This document shows positions 1-8,665 of a stretch of DNA of 64,000 nucleotides, piece after piece. The stretch comes from Ruminococcaceae bacterium D5 (GTDB lineage Bacteria > Bacillota > Clostridia > Oscillospirales > Ruminococcaceae). Position 1 is the first letter of the stretch. The number at the start of each line of letters is the position of its first letter. The notes below the pieces were generated by a model. It was given only the letters and a program-made list of their open reading frames with translations, searched no databases and had not been told where the DNA came from. The position numbers were made by a program, and so were the translations under genes. The DNA lies in contig FORK01000007.1 in the NCBI GenBank assembly GCA_900113995.1, positions 55,378-119,377 on the forward strand, written 5' to 3'.

Positions 1-478
1 GGTCCTCCGGGTAGTAATACCCTCCGGGAAAGATCGTTTTGATGTTGGGATGCTTTAAAAGCTCCGTTAAAATGCCGAAATTGTAACAGACCACCGTAAA
101 CTCGAATTCGGTGGGCAGATGGGAAGTCACGCGGGAGACCGTGGTGCCGTTGTCGAGAAAGATCCAGTCCCCCGGCTCAATGAGCGATGCGGCATACTGT
201 GCGATGCGGTCCTTTGAGCTGATGTTTTGGATGCGCGCCATGCGCAGATCGTAGACCTCGCCGTTAATGGCGTATTCCGCGCCGCCGCGGGCAAGTGTCG
301 CGAAGCCATAGCTGCGCTCCAGCACATGGTTTTTTCGCAAAATTTCCAGATCGCGGCGCACCGTCATCTCCGAAACGCCGAGAGTTTCGGCCAGCTCCTT
401 CACCGCAATGCGCTGGTTCTTTTTCAAAAGCTCCAACACCTTCACCATGCGGTTTTCCTTTGCGCTTCCCCTACTCAT
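1..478 (-). CDS. DeoR-family transcriptional repressor, N-terminal part (cut by window edge)
   Basis: The reverse strand reads 159 codons from an ATG at 478 and runs off the left edge, so only the first two thirds is present. Residues about 12-65 form the DeoR winged helix-turn-helix, with the recognition segment LGVSEMTVRRDLEIL. From about residue 95 the sugar-phosphate sensing domain begins (IFLDNGTTVSRV), which in this family binds a phosphorylated sugar and releases the DNA. A good ribosome site (AGAAGGG) lies about 7 bases upstream of the ATG. DeoR proteins usually repress an adjacent sugar operon. That operon would lie to the left of this window, so the effector cannot be named. Confidence 0.88.
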   Translation of the reverse strand, partial: MSRGSAKENRMVKVLELLKKNQRIAVKELAETLGVSEMTVRRDLEILRKNHVLERSYGFATLARGGAEYAINGEVYDLRMARIQNISSKDRIAQYAASLIEPGDWIFLDNGTTVSRVTSHLPTEFEFTVVCYNFGILTELLKHPNIKTIFPGGYYYPED

Positions 479-536
479 GCCAGACCCTTCTTTTGTGTTA
501 TTTATGTGCAATGAAACAGCATGTTTGTTTTCTTCC

Positions 537-565
537 ATTATGCACACAATTTTTGTTTGATGCAA
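537..565 (-). promoter_or_regulatory. sigma-A-type promoter for the deoR-family gene
   Basis: On the minus strand a -35 TTGCAT (565-560) and a -10 CATAAT (542-537) are separated by 17 bases. They lie about 60 bases upstream of the regulator's start codon. Inferred from consensus match only. Confidence 0.5.
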
Positions 566-1123
566 CACTTTTTGCAAATTTATTTGGCATTTTCCGGAAA
601 AGTTTGCTCCCTTGGCGTTTCAAAAGGCAAACTTTTTCGAACCCGCTTTTCACGTGTACGAAAAAGATGCGGCATATGATGTATAACGCCAAGAACAAGC
701 TGGAGCCGAGGGCTGCCTTTTCCCGTGTGCGAGGCTGTTTCCCATGTGCGAGAAAGATACGGCTTATGATAACCATGTACCGCTGCCGTACAGATGCGGG
801 CATCCGGCTGTGCCTTGAGTTCTCTCCAATTCAGAGGAGCATTCGAAGATATTCCGGTCAAGCCCAGTTGAAGATTGCTGTCAGGAAAACGAAGACGCCC
901 AAGGGCCGCGTGGAAAAGCGGTTCAATGCGGTGTGCTGTCGAAAGAGGCAGGAAATGCCCGAATTTTAAGCGGACATCGCGGACGGCTTACAGACACAGG
1001 AAGTCCTGCCGGAGAAAAATCGAACCGGCTCTGCGATGTTCAGGCCGCTGGCAGTGGAGGAGATTTTTCGAAACCGCTCCATTGCGGAGAGAATGATCTT
1101 TTGTTATACTGAAAACAATACCG

Positions 1124-1155
1124 CGGCATTCTCTTCCGCGGTGCGTGAAAGAAGG
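1124..1155. repeat. 32-base direct repeat, copy 1
   Basis: This copy matches 1191-1222 with two mismatches. It contains CCGCGG followed by GTGCGTGAAAGAAGG, that is, a ribosome-site-like end. The copies are 67 bases apart. Confidence 0.75.
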
Positions 1156-1190
1156 GCTGCGGGCAGGTGTTGCCGCGAAGCATTGACAGG

Positions 1191-1222
1191 CGGCATTCTG
1201 TCCCGCGGTGCGTGAAAGAAGG
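1191..1222. repeat. 32-base direct repeat, copy 2, overlapping the ribosome site of the DUF3842 gene
   Basis: This is the second copy of the repeat at 1124-1155. Its right end is the AAGGAGG ribosome site used by the gene that starts at 1234. The duplication may therefore have copied a leader segment, with only the second copy attached to a reading frame. Confidence 0.75.
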
Positions 1223-1233
1223 AGGCGTTCCTT

Positions 1234-1647
1234 TTGACAATTGTTGTGATCGACGGACAGGGCGGAGGAATCGGAGGCAGGCTGATCGAACAGCTGCGCC
1301 CGTATCTGCCCGACGCGGAAATTATTGCAGTGGGGACAAACGGTATGGCTACCGCCGCGATGCTGCGCGCGGGTGCGAATATCGGGGCGACAGGGGAAAA
1401 TGCCGCTGTTTATAACTGCCGGGACGCCGATATCATCGCCGGACCGATCGGCATCATGCAGGCCAATGCGATGTATGGGGAGCTGACCCCTGCAATCGCC
1501 CGGGCGGTAGGGGAGAGCCCCGCGCGGCGGGTGCTGATTCCCGTCAGCCGCAGCCGGACTTATCTGGCGGGGCTGGCTGAAAAGCCCGCCTCCCGCTATC
1601 TCGAGGACGCGGTAGGACTGATTGTTTCGCTGGCAAAGGAGGAATAA
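1234..1647 (+). CDS. DUF3842 family protein
   Basis: A 137-residue protein starting at TTG 1234, chosen because an ideal AGGAGG site lies about 8 bases upstream and because the family starts at this point. The N-terminus (IVVIDGQGGGIGGRLIEQL) looks like a glycine-rich nucleotide-binding loop of a Rossmann-type fold. The rest matches the compact DUF3842 family found in clostridia and related anaerobes. No enzymatic role is known to me. It is followed 3 bases later by a small membrane protein, so the two are probably co-transcribed. Confidence 0.8.
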   Translation: MTIVVIDGQGGGIGGRLIEQLRPYLPDAEIIAVGTNGMATAAMLRAGANIGATGENAAVYNCRDADIIAGPIGIMQANAMYGELTPAIARAVGESPARRVLIPVSRSRTYLAGLAEKPASRYLEDAVGLIVSLAKEE

Positions 1648-1650
1648 CAG

Positions 1651-2070
1651 ATGGCGCAAAGAAATTCCGGAAGAGCTCCGGCTCCGAACAGCGGCCTGAT
1701 CCGGCTGATCATCCTTGCGGTGTTTTTGGCGGCTTCCATCGGACCGCTCGGGGTTTTCCTGCTGATCGCGGGAGGCGCCGCCTATGCCTTCTGGAAATAC
1801 CGGAAGAAAGAAGAAAACGGGTCTGTTTCATCCCTCGGAGAGTCGGAAAATCCGTCCGAAACTCTCTCCCCGGTGCGGCATCCCGCGCGGCCGAAGACTG
1901 CCCCTCACACGGCGGGACGGCGCAAAACGCCCTCCGGCACGCCGCTTTCCCTTTCCGGGGAGCAGGGCCGTTGTGCGGAGGAGCTGCTGGACCTGCTGCA
2001 TGCGGGAATCATCGAGCGGGACGAGTATAATGATCGGATGCGGCAGCTGAAGATGGGGAAAAGTGGCTGA
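1651..2070 (+). CDS. small membrane protein with C-terminal SHOCT-like motif
   Basis: A 139-residue protein directly behind the DUF3842 gene. Residues about 15-48 form one or two hydrophobic segments ending in a basic stretch (KYRKKEE). The middle (about 50-100) is low-complexity and rich in Ser, Pro and Arg. The C-terminus has the SHOCT-type signature (ELLDLLHAGIIERDEYNDRM), a short helical oligomerisation motif found at the ends of many bacterial proteins. Function unknown. The ATG at 1651 sits 3 bases after the preceding stop, with GGAGGAA as its ribosome site. Confidence 0.7.
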   Translation: MAQRNSGRAPAPNSGLIRLIILAVFLAASIGPLGVFLLIAGGAAYAFWKYRKKEENGSVSSLGESENPSETLSPVRHPARPKTAPHTAGRRKTPSGTPLSLSGEQGRCAEELLDLLHAGIIERDEYNDRMRQLKMGKSG

Positions 2071-2181
2071 AGCGCTGACGGCCTTCCATTCGGGGGAAGT
2101 CGTGCGGTGCTCTGACGGCCGCTGCCGGAGGAGGCTTTGCCGCCGGATTCCCGGCGTGTATGCCGGCGCAGTGCGGCTTCA

Positions 2182-2207
2182 GCGGGATTTTTCCCGCCGG
2201 GGCTTTT
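2182..2207 (+). terminator. possible weak terminator
   Basis: A 5-bp stem (GCGGG/CCCGC) with a 6-base loop is followed after five bases by a T run. It sits downstream of the SHOCT gene and upstream of a new promoter. The stem is short, so this is tentative. Confidence 0.35.
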
Positions 2208-2301
2208 TCTTTATACCTTGTTTGCCGGAAGCCGGAAGCTCCGACGGCGGGGTGTTCCCGGAATCGTTACAAACTGTTTATCAAATCTCTGCCTGCATTT
2301 G

Positions 2302-2330
2302 TTGCTTTTTGGTGCTTTTCTCGGTATAAT
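2302..2330 (+). promoter_or_regulatory. sigma-A-type promoter for the M50 protease / scp operon
   Basis: TTGCTT at 2302-2307 and a perfect TATAAT at 2325-2330 are separated by 17 bases. They lie 26 bases upstream of the ATG at 2357, and a GAGAGGAG ribosome site follows. Confidence 0.7.
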
Positions 2331-2356
2331 ATTGGGATACAGAGAGGAGAAATGCC

Positions 2357-3010
2357 ATGTTTACCAGCCTTTTCGCCGGTTTGACCCTGCAGCGGCTGCT
2401 CGCCCGGGTTATTGTGCTGATGACCGCCATCCCGGTCCACGAGGCCGCGCATGCCTGGGCGGCCGACAAGATGGGAGATCCGACCGCCCGCTATTATAAA
2501 CGGATCAGCCTCAACCCGCTCGACCATATCGATCCGATCGGTGCGGTCATGATTCTGCTCTTCGGCTTCGGCTTCGCCCGACCGGTGCCGGTCAACTCGA
2601 TGCATTTCCGCGACCGAGACAAAGGGATTATTGTCACCAGTCTCGCAGGTCCTTTCTCCAACGTTCTGATGGCGCTTGTCTGTCTGGTGGTCACCAAGCT
2701 GCTGCTGCTCGCTTATTACGCGACCGGGCTGGATGCGCTGGCCGGAGTATTCGGAGTTTTTTCCTACATGGTGAGCGTCAACCTTTCGCTGGCTGTTTTT
2801 AACCTGATTCCTCTGCCGCCGCTCGATGGATATCACGCCATCTGTCCTCTGTTGCCGAGGGAGCTTTACTGGAAGATTCAGCCCTATGAGCAGCAGATGC
2901 TCTGGCTCATCATCATTTTGATCGGCCTCGGCGCGTTCGACGGAATCATCGGTTTTTTTGTCGCGCTACTCTATCGGGTCATCGATGCGATGACCTTCTT
3001 TCTGGGCTGA
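2357..3010 (+). CDS. site-2-protease-type (M50 family) membrane metalloprotease
   Basis: A 217-residue protein with several membrane helices. The zinc site HEAAH is at residues 28-32 in the first helix. The second metal-binding element, typical of this class, is the PLPPLDGYH segment around residue 150. It belongs to the short, PDZ-less M50 proteins that cleave substrates inside the membrane; B. subtilis SpoIVFB is a distant relative. It is the first gene after a clear promoter and lies 17 bases before scpA, a common arrangement in clostridia. The substrate is unknown. Confidence 0.85.
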   Translation: MFTSLFAGLTLQRLLARVIVLMTAIPVHEAAHAWAADKMGDPTARYYKRISLNPLDHIDPIGAVMILLFGFGFARPVPVNSMHFRDRDKGIIVTSLAGPFSNVLMALVCLVVTKLLLLAYYATGLDALAGVFGVFSYMVSVNLSLAVFNLIPLPPLDGYHAICPLLPRELYWKIQPYEQQMLWLIIILIGLGAFDGIIGFFVALLYRVIDAMTFFLG

Positions 3011-3027
3011 CGGAAAGGAAAGGAACG

Positions 3028-3762
3028 ATGATACAACCTTCCTTTCGGCTTTCGGAATTCGAAGGCCCGCTCGATCTGCTGCTGCATCTGATCGCCAAGC
3101 ATAAGCTGGATATCCTTGATATCGAAATTTCCGAGCTGCTGCGCCAGTATCTCGCCTTTATTGAGAACCGCGCGGATCAGGATCTCGAGGTTGCAAGCGA
3201 ATTCCTTGAGATGGCTGCGCGTCTGGTGCATATTAAGACGGTAATGCTGCTGCCCCGCCACGAGGAGGAGGCCGATGATCTCAAGGCAAAGCTGACCGGA
3301 GAACTGATGGAATACCGGCTTTGCAGGCTGGCGGCTTCCGAGCTGCTGCTGCGGGCGCAGGAGCATCAGGTTTTCATCCGCAGGCCCGCCGATATTCCGG
3401 TGGATATGGCCTACCGCCTGAGCCATCCCGCTTCACTGCTGCTGGAAGCTGCGGCCGGGGCTACCGGACGGGCGGTGCGCCGGCGGCCGGTTCCTCCGGC
3501 GGCCTTTTCGGGAATCGTCCGCCGCCGGGTTGTCTCGGTCGGGTCGAGGATTATCCACCTGATGCGCCGGCTTTATGCGCACCCGACCCTTGGCTTTGGA
3601 GAGCTTTTTGCCGATCAGCAGGACCGAAGCGAGCTGGTGGCGACCTTTCTTGCCCTGCTTGAACTGATCAAGGGCGGGCGGGTGACCGTCTCGGACGACG
3701 GGGACACCGTCACCTTTTACAAATCGCGCCAGGCGCGCGCCGACGAGGTAACAACAGTATGA
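3028..3762 (+). CDS. scpA: segregation and condensation protein A
   Basis: A 244-residue kleisin subunit of the SMC-ScpA-ScpB condensin. The N-terminus (FEGPLDLLLHLIAKHKLDILDI) is the hallmark that binds the SMC neck. The C-terminal winged-helix part (about 180-235, TFLALLELIKGGRV) contacts the SMC head. The central linker is longer in Arg/Ala-rich residues than usual. A GAAAGGAAAGG ribosome site precedes the ATG. The stop overlaps the scpB start (ATGA), so the two subunits are translationally coupled. Confidence 0.95.
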   Translation: MIQPSFRLSEFEGPLDLLLHLIAKHKLDILDIEISELLRQYLAFIENRADQDLEVASEFLEMAARLVHIKTVMLLPRHEEEADDLKAKLTGELMEYRLCRLAASELLLRAQEHQVFIRRPADIPVDMAYRLSHPASLLLEAAAGATGRAVRRRPVPPAAFSGIVRRRVVSVGSRIIHLMRRLYAHPTLGFGELFADQQDRSELVATFLALLELIKGGRVTVSDDGDTVTFYKSRQARADEVTTV

Positions 3763-4343
3763 GCAAACAATTGGAATCAGCGGTGCTCGCGGTGCTTTTT
3801 GCTGTGGGAGAGCCGCTTGCCCCTTCCCGCCTTGCCGAGGCGCTCGAAACGAAGGAGGAGGTTGTGCGCAGCCTTCTGGAGCACCTTCGGGATACCCTTG
3901 AGGCGCAGGCGGGCGCCTTTCAGATTCTGAATCTCAACGGGCAGTACCAGCTTGCCACCCGGGAGGAGCATACAGGCCTGATCCGCCGGGTGATGAATCA
4001 GCGGCGCAGCGTTCCGCTTTCACAGGCCGCTCTCGAGGTGCTTGCGGCGGTGGCCTATAACCAGCCGGTGACCCGCGCCTATGTTGAGCAGGTGCGGGGG
4101 GTTGATTCGAGCAGCATCATTGCTTCGCTCGTTGAAAAGGGCCTGCTGGAGGAAGCCGGGCGGCTTGAGCTTCCCGGAAGGCCGATCTGCTATCAGACGA
4201 CCCCAAATTTTCTGCGGACCTTTGGACTTTCTTCCCTCGAGGAGCTGCCGCTGACCGAACCCGCGCCCGGGGACGACCTGCCGGAGGATCTGATCGAAGG
4301 CCAGATCGGGTTTGACGACCCGGGTGTCTCCGCCGGAGAATAG
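3759..4343 (+). CDS. scpB: segregation and condensation protein B
   Basis: A 194-residue protein with two winged-helix domains, including the conserved LAAVAYNQPVTRAYVEQVRG segment and the RGVDSS-type turn typical of ScpB. It forms dimers that bind the ScpA linker in the condensin complex. It starts inside the scpA stop codon. The acidic tail of about 25 residues after the second domain is usual for the family. Confidence 0.95.
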   Translation: MSKQLESAVLAVLFAVGEPLAPSRLAEALETKEEVVRSLLEHLRDTLEAQAGAFQILNLNGQYQLATREEHTGLIRRVMNQRRSVPLSQAALEVLAAVAYNQPVTRAYVEQVRGVDSSSIIASLVEKGLLEEAGRLELPGRPICYQTTPNFLRTFGLSSLEELPLTEPAPGDDLPEDLIEGQIGFDDPGVSAGE

Positions 4344-4355
4344 GATGGTGATTGG

Positions 4356-5015
4356 ATGGCGGTCGTTCTGGGCATTCTCATTTTGCTCCTGGTGATTCTG
4401 CTGATCCCGGTGCGGGTGAGCGCCGGCGCTTCCTCCGGGAAAGCGCCCCATGCCGTTCTGCGCTGGCTTTTTCTCTCGATTCCGCTGTTTCCCAGACCAA
4501 AACGGAAAAAAACGCAGGACAAGTCCGAGTCCTCAAAGCCGGACAAGAAGAAAGAGAAGCCAAAACGGAGCCTGAAGCCGCTGCTGGCTGAGCTGCTTGC
4601 CCGGTTTGACCGGCTTTCCCGCCCGGTGCAGCGGCTGCTGCGCCGCACCGGCCTTGCGCGCGTTTCGCTGCGGCTGGTGGTGAAAGGGGAGGATGCGGCG
4701 GCGACGGCTCTCCGCTTTGGCCGCGCGAATGCCGCCGTCTATTCCACGGTAGCCGCCTTGGACCGTATCTTTTTCCTGCGCGTGGAACAAATCGAAATCA
4801 TACCTGGCTTTGCCGCCGAACAGGAGGAGTACTCCTGCTCGGGAGAGATACGGCTATTTCCCTTCGCGGTGCTCATCGCGGCGCTGCAGCTCGGCTTCTG
4901 GACGCTGATCGCGCTGATTCGATCGGCCGGCGGCAGGGATACCAATGAAAACCGGCGGGCGCAACCCGCCCGACGAAAGGAAGAGTACTATGGAAAACAA
5001 GCATCCCATCAGTGA
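4356..5015 (+). CDS. DUF2953 membrane-associated protein
   Basis: A 219-residue protein. An N-terminal hydrophobic segment (residues 3-22) acts as an anchor, followed by a very basic Lys/Ser-rich linker (about 45-75) and a DUF2953-type domain. A second hydrophobic stretch lies near 170-190. In clostridia this family sits between scpB and ytfJ, as here, and is thought to be sporulation-linked, though the biochemical role is not known. The 3' end overlaps ytfJ by 26 bases in another frame. Confidence 0.75.
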   Translation: MAVVLGILILLLVILLIPVRVSAGASSGKAPHAVLRWLFLSIPLFPRPKRKKTQDKSESSKPDKKKEKPKRSLKPLLAELLARFDRLSRPVQRLLRRTGLARVSLRLVVKGEDAAATALRFGRANAAVYSTVAALDRIFFLRVEQIEIIPGFAAEQEEYSCSGEIRLFPFAVLIAALQLGFWTLIALIRSAGGRDTNENRRAQPARRKEEYYGKQASHQ

Positions 5016-5406
5016 GATCCTCGAGGAATCGCTCACCAAATTAAAGCAGCTGGTCGATGTCGATACCATTATCGGCAAGCCGATCACCGCCCCGGACGGC
5101 ACGATTATCATCCCGATTTCGAAGGTGTCGTTCGGCTTTGCGACCGGCGGTTCCGAGCTGCCGACCTCTAAGCCCTCGATGCCGTTCGGCGGCGGGTCGG
5201 GCGGCGGAGTTACGATCGCGCCGCTCGCCTTTCTTGTGATCGCCAACGGAAACGTGCAGCTTCTTCAGATGCAGACTGCCGACAACACTGCTGACCGGGT
5301 AGTGAATATGGTGCCGAACGTGATCGATAAGGTTTCCGGCATCATTGGACAGAAAAAAGCGGAGAAGGCCGCGAAAGAAGAGAAGACGGCGGCCTTCACT
5401 GAATAA
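4990..5406 (+). CDS. ytfJ: GerW/YtfJ family spore germination protein
   Basis: A 138-residue protein. The ATG at 4990 was chosen over upstream in-frame starts because AAAGGAAG lies just before it and the family begins with this segment. The domain shows the expected core: TIIGKPITAPDGTIIIPISKV, then GFATGG and a glycine-rich loop (FGGGSGGGV). B. subtilis YtfJ (GerW) is made in the forespore and is needed for normal L-alanine germination. Its presence supports a spore-forming host. It overlaps the preceding gene. Confidence 0.92.
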   Translation: MENKHPISEILEESLTKLKQLVDVDTIIGKPITAPDGTIIIPISKVSFGFATGGSELPTSKPSMPFGGGSGGGVTIAPLAFLVIANGNVQLLQMQTADNTADRVVNMVPNVIDKVSGIIGQKKAEKAAKEEKTAAFTE

Positions 5407-5472
5407 CCCCGATCATTTTTCTGCCCTGTCCGGAATATCTATTCAACAGGACAGAAAGGGGCGGGTGGTTTG

Positions 5473-6672
5473 ATGTCGGGAAAGTGGCTTTTGAGGATGG
5501 TGGTTTCACCGCTGCTTGCTGCGGCGTTCAGCCTTCAGGCGGCAGCTGCATGGCCGCAGGCGCTGATGCAGGCGAAGGGAGCGGTGCTGATCGAAGCCGC
5601 CTCAGGACGGGTGCTCGCCGAACACCGTTGCCATGAGCCGATGCCCAATGCGAGCACCACCAAAATCATGACTGCACTGCTGACGCTGGAACAGGAAGAA
5701 CTTGATGAAAGCTTTGTGGTCGATGCCGCCGCAATCCGTACCGAGGGCAGCTCGATTGGACTGCTGGAGGGCGACCAGGCTACGCTGCGCACGCTGGCTT
5801 GGGGGATGCTGCTTGCTTCGGGCAACGACGCCGCCAACGCCGCGGCGGTCCGAATCGACGGAAGCCTCGAGGCGTTCTGCGGGCGGATGAACCGACGTGC
5901 CGCGGAACTTGGGATGAAGGACACCCACTTTTGCAGTCCCTCAGGACTTGATGTGGGGGATCACCACACGACTGCCTACGATCTGGCGCTGCTTACCCGC
6001 GAGGCGCTTTCCAATGATGACTTTGCGGAAATGGTGCGTTCCAAGTCGGCAAAGCTCTGCTATGGAAATCCGCCCTACCACAGGTGGCTGACCAATCACA
6101 ACCGGCTGCTCTGGCAGTATGAGGACTGCATCGGAGTCAAGACCGGATTCACCAAGGCGGCGGGCCGATGCCTTGTTTCGGCCGCCGAGCGCAGCGGCCT
6201 GACCCTGATTGCGGTCACCCTCAACTGCCCCGACGATTTCAATGTTCACCGCCAGCTCTATGAGGAGGCGTTTTCCGCCCTCGAATTTCTTGATGTAAGC
6301 GATACGCTGGGCAGTCTCTCGGTTGCGGTGACAGGGGCGGAGCAGGAGCGGGTGCCGGTTGAGCCGCTTTGGACGCCGGGCGCCTATCTTACCGCCGGGG
6401 AGCGGTCCCATTACCAGCTGTCGGTCCGTCTCGAGCCGTTTCTTTACGCGCCGGTCAGGAAGGGCCAGCCGGCGGGGGAGATCACGCTGACTCTGGAGGG
6501 GGTGCCCCTTTCGGTGGTTCCGCTGATCGCTGCCGAAGAGCGCCCCGCCCGTTTCCCCGAATACCGCAGCATCATCCAGCAGATCAAGGATTTCTTTGAA
6601 TTTCCCGAGCAGTACCGGTTTCCGCTTTCTCAGGGAGGCCCGGCCTCCGCCTCGTCCACCTCACAAAACTGA
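5473..6672 (+). CDS. dacF: D-alanyl-D-alanine carboxypeptidase, DacF/PBP5 class
   Basis: A 399-residue serine peptidase that trims the terminal D-Ala from peptidoglycan stem peptides. An N-terminal signal sequence (about 1-26) exports it. The active-site motifs are all present: STTK at 61-64 (Ser61 nucleophile), SGN in ASGNDAAN, and KTG in GVKTGFTKAAG. A C-terminal beta domain follows (from about 265), and an amphipathic end with FEFPEQY likely touches the membrane. ATG 5473 and the TTG one codon upstream share the ribosome site GAAAGGGG. A short inverted repeat (5426-5431/5449-5454) lies in the gap from ytfJ. Confidence 0.93.
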   Translation: MSGKWLLRMVVSPLLAAAFSLQAAAAWPQALMQAKGAVLIEAASGRVLAEHRCHEPMPNASTTKIMTALLTLEQEELDESFVVDAAAIRTEGSSIGLLEGDQATLRTLAWGMLLASGNDAANAAAVRIDGSLEAFCGRMNRRAAELGMKDTHFCSPSGLDVGDHHTTAYDLALLTREALSNDDFAEMVRSKSAKLCYGNPPYHRWLTNHNRLLWQYEDCIGVKTGFTKAAGRCLVSAAERSGLTLIAVTLNCPDDFNVHRQLYEEAFSALEFLDVSDTLGSLSVAVTGAEQERVPVEPLWTPGAYLTAGERSHYQLSVRLEPFLYAPVRKGQPAGEITLTLEGVPLSVVPLIAAEERPARFPEYRSIIQQIKDFFEFPEQYRFPLSQGGPASASSTSQN

Positions 6673-6699
6673 CTGTGCAAAATAAAGGAGAAACAATCT

Positions 6700-7533
6700 G
6701 TGAGAATCCATAAGCTTCTGTCCGACCAGGGGGTCGCCTCCCGCCGGGGCGCCGAGCGCCTCATCGAAGAAGGGCGTGTGACCGTCAACGGCAGGCCGGC
6801 TGTGATCGGCCAGGATGTCAACCCGGCCCGCGACATCGTGCATATTGACGGCGAACGGGTAGCATTTGTCAAAAAAGCGGCACGCTATTACATCCTGCTC
6901 AACAAGCCGCGCGGATATGTCACCACCCTGTCCGACGAGCTGGGGCGGCGCTGCGTGGCGGAACTTCTCTCCGACCTGCCGGCCCGCGTTTATCCGATTG
7001 GGCGGCTGGATAAGGACAGCGAGGGGCTTCTGTTGCTGACCAACGACGGGGATTTTGCCAATTTTATCATGCATCCCAAAAATCATGTGTCCAAGACCTA
7101 CCGCGTGACGGTGCGGCCCGACATCAGCGAGGAGCAGCTGGTGACCCTTTCCACCGGCGTGACTCTGGATGACGGCAGTGTGACTGCACCGGCGCAGGTG
7201 CAGGTGGAGAGTCAGGAACCCGGGCGGGTCGTGCTGCGGATGACCATTTATGAGGGCAAGAACCGTCAGATCCGCCGGATGTGCGAGGCGGTCAGCCTCG
7301 AGGTGGCGCGCCTGCGCCGGGTTTCCATCGGGCCGATCAAGCTCGGAATGGTGCAGCCCGGCAAGTGGCGTGAGCTGACCCCGCAGGAAGTCGGTGCGCT
7401 GCGCGGTGCAGTAACCCACGAAAATCCCGGTTCGGCAAAGCGGGAGGGGGATTCCCCAAAACCCCGCGCAGCCGCGAAAGCCCGCCCGCGCCCCATTGGG
7501 AAAACGGGTGGGAAACCGTCCCGCCGCGGTTGA
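6700..7533 (+). CDS. rluB: 23S rRNA pseudouridine synthase, RluB/RsuA family
   Basis: A 277-residue enzyme starting at GTG 6700 behind AAAGGAG. An S4 RNA-binding domain covers residues 1-60 (RIHKLLSDQGVASRRGAERLI). It is followed by the pseudouridine synthase domain with the catalytic aspartate in PIGRLDKDSEGLLLLTNDG and the family motif GKNRQIRRMCEA. In relatives it modifies the helix 89-92 area of 23S rRNA. The last about 40 residues are a basic, disordered tail. The stop codon overlaps the -35 box of the next promoter. Confidence 0.9.
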   Translation: MRIHKLLSDQGVASRRGAERLIEEGRVTVNGRPAVIGQDVNPARDIVHIDGERVAFVKKAARYYILLNKPRGYVTTLSDELGRRCVAELLSDLPARVYPIGRLDKDSEGLLLLTNDGDFANFIMHPKNHVSKTYRVTVRPDISEEQLVTLSTGVTLDDGSVTAPAQVQVESQEPGRVVLRMTIYEGKNRQIRRMCEAVSLEVARLRRVSIGPIKLGMVQPGKWRELTPQEVGALRGAVTHENPGSAKREGDSPKPRAAAKARPRPIGKTGGKPSRRG

Positions 7534-7559
7534 CAAAGCTTGCCGTAAAGAGGTATGAT
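7530..7559 (+). promoter_or_regulatory. strong sigma-A-type promoter for yicC-remA-gmk-rpoZ-priA
   Basis: A consensus TTGACA (7530-7535) overlaps the rluB stop codon. It is followed after 18 bases by TATGAT (7554-7559). The transcript would have a leader of about 200 bases before yicC. Confidence 0.75.
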
Positions 7560-7772
7560 AAAAAGAGCATTTGAAAGAAAAAGGGAGCTTTTTTGAGCTC
7601 TCGAAATGATGAAAGCAGCTCGGGGACGGATGCGGCCCGGGGAAGAATGAACGGCGCAAAACAGGCCGGACCGTTTGGTCTTGCCGCCGTCCTCCCTTTG
7701 CGGATGCCCGCCGGGATGAAGAAAGCCGGCGGAGGAATTCCGCCGCCTTTGAGCTGGGGGAGGAAGATACGC

Positions 7773-8651
7773 GTGATCCGAAGCATGACCGGCTACGGCC
7801 GCAGCCAACAGCAGCTGAACGGGTGGGATATCACGGTGGAGATCAAATCGGTCAACCACCGGTATTTTGAGTTTTCCTGCCGGACTCCGAGAAACTGCGC
7901 TTTTCTGGAGGACAAGCTCAAGGCGCAGGTGCAGAGCCGCATTTCCCGCGGCAAGGTCGATTGCTACTGCGCGATTGTTTCGACCGATGCCGGAGATTCC
8001 GCCGTTTTGTTCAACCGAGCGCTGGCAAAGTCCTACCTCGCGGCGATGCGGGAGCTTTCGGAGGAAACGGGGCTTCCCTTTGAGGTGACGCTGCGTGACC
8101 TTGCGCGGCTGCCCGATGTCTTTACCGTCGAACGGGCTGTTCCCGACGAGGAGGCCCTGACTGCCGCGGTGCAGACGGTGGCAGCCGAGGCGCTCGACCG
8201 CTTTGTGGCGATGCGGGAAACCGAAGGGGCGCGGCTTCGCGCCGACATCGAATCCCGCGGTCGGACAATTTCCGAGCTGACCGCCCGGATTGAGGAGCAG
8301 TCTCCAAAAACGGTGGAAGCTTACCGCGAACGCCTTTATCAGAAGCTCTCCCAGCTTCTGGCCGACCGCTCGATCGATGATGCCAGAGTGCTCACTGAAG
8401 CCGCCATCTTCGCCGACCGGATCGCGGTTGACGAGGAGACGGTGCGGCTTCGCAGCCACCTGCATCAGCTCGGGGAGATTCTGGGCGCTTCCGACCCGGT
8501 CGGGCGCAAGCTTGATTTTTTGATGCAGGAGCTCAACCGCGAGGCCAATACCATCGGCTCGAAGGCGCAGGACGCCAAAAATGCCGCCGTAGTGGTGGCG
8601 CTCAAGAGCGAGCTTGAGAAGATACGTGAACAGATCCAGAATATCGAATAA
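7773..8651 (+). CDS. yicC: YicC-family endoribonuclease-like stress protein
   Basis: A 292-residue protein. The start at GTG 7773 was chosen because GGGGGAGGAAG lies upstream and family members begin with the (M)IRSMTGYGR segment; the in-frame codons before it do not look like protein. The body includes the YicC N-terminal domain and the C-terminal DUF1732 domain ([22 protein letters not shown]), both at normal length. E. coli YicC is an RNA-processing protein linked to decay of a small RNA. The order yicC-remA-gmk-rpoZ is conserved in Firmicutes. Confidence 0.9.
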   Translation: MIRSMTGYGRSQQQLNGWDITVEIKSVNHRYFEFSCRTPRNCAFLEDKLKAQVQSRISRGKVDCYCAIVSTDAGDSAVLFNRALAKSYLAAMRELSEETGLPFEVTLRDLARLPDVFTVERAVPDEEALTAAVQTVAAEALDRFVAMRETEGARLRADIESRGRTISELTARIEEQSPKTVEAYRERLYQKLSQLLADRSIDDARVLTEAAIFADRIAVDEETVRLRSHLHQLGEILGASDPVGRKLDFLMQELNREANTIGSKAQDAKNAAVVVALKSELEKIREQIQNIE

Positions 8652-8665
8652 GGAGGCGCCTCATA

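Larger units (their letters stand above)
479..1233. other. 755-base stretch without a convincing gene
   Basis: No frame here has both a ribosome site and recognisable protein sequence. Longer open frames exist, but they have arginine- and cysteine-rich compositions typical of spurious frames. It holds the deoR promoter; a 10-bp perfect inverted repeat (598-607 with 627-636) followed by a short T run, which could end a transcript; an imperfect 28-base direct repeat (653-680 and 743-770, 5 mismatches); and a 32-base direct repeat just before the next gene. It may be decayed DNA or contain an unrecognised RNA. Confidence 0.5.

Noticed and set aside
295..969. A 224-codon open frame on the plus strand in the leader region
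   Set aside because: No ribosome site, Arg/Cys-rich composition, and it overlaps the start of the DeoR-type gene and its promoter.
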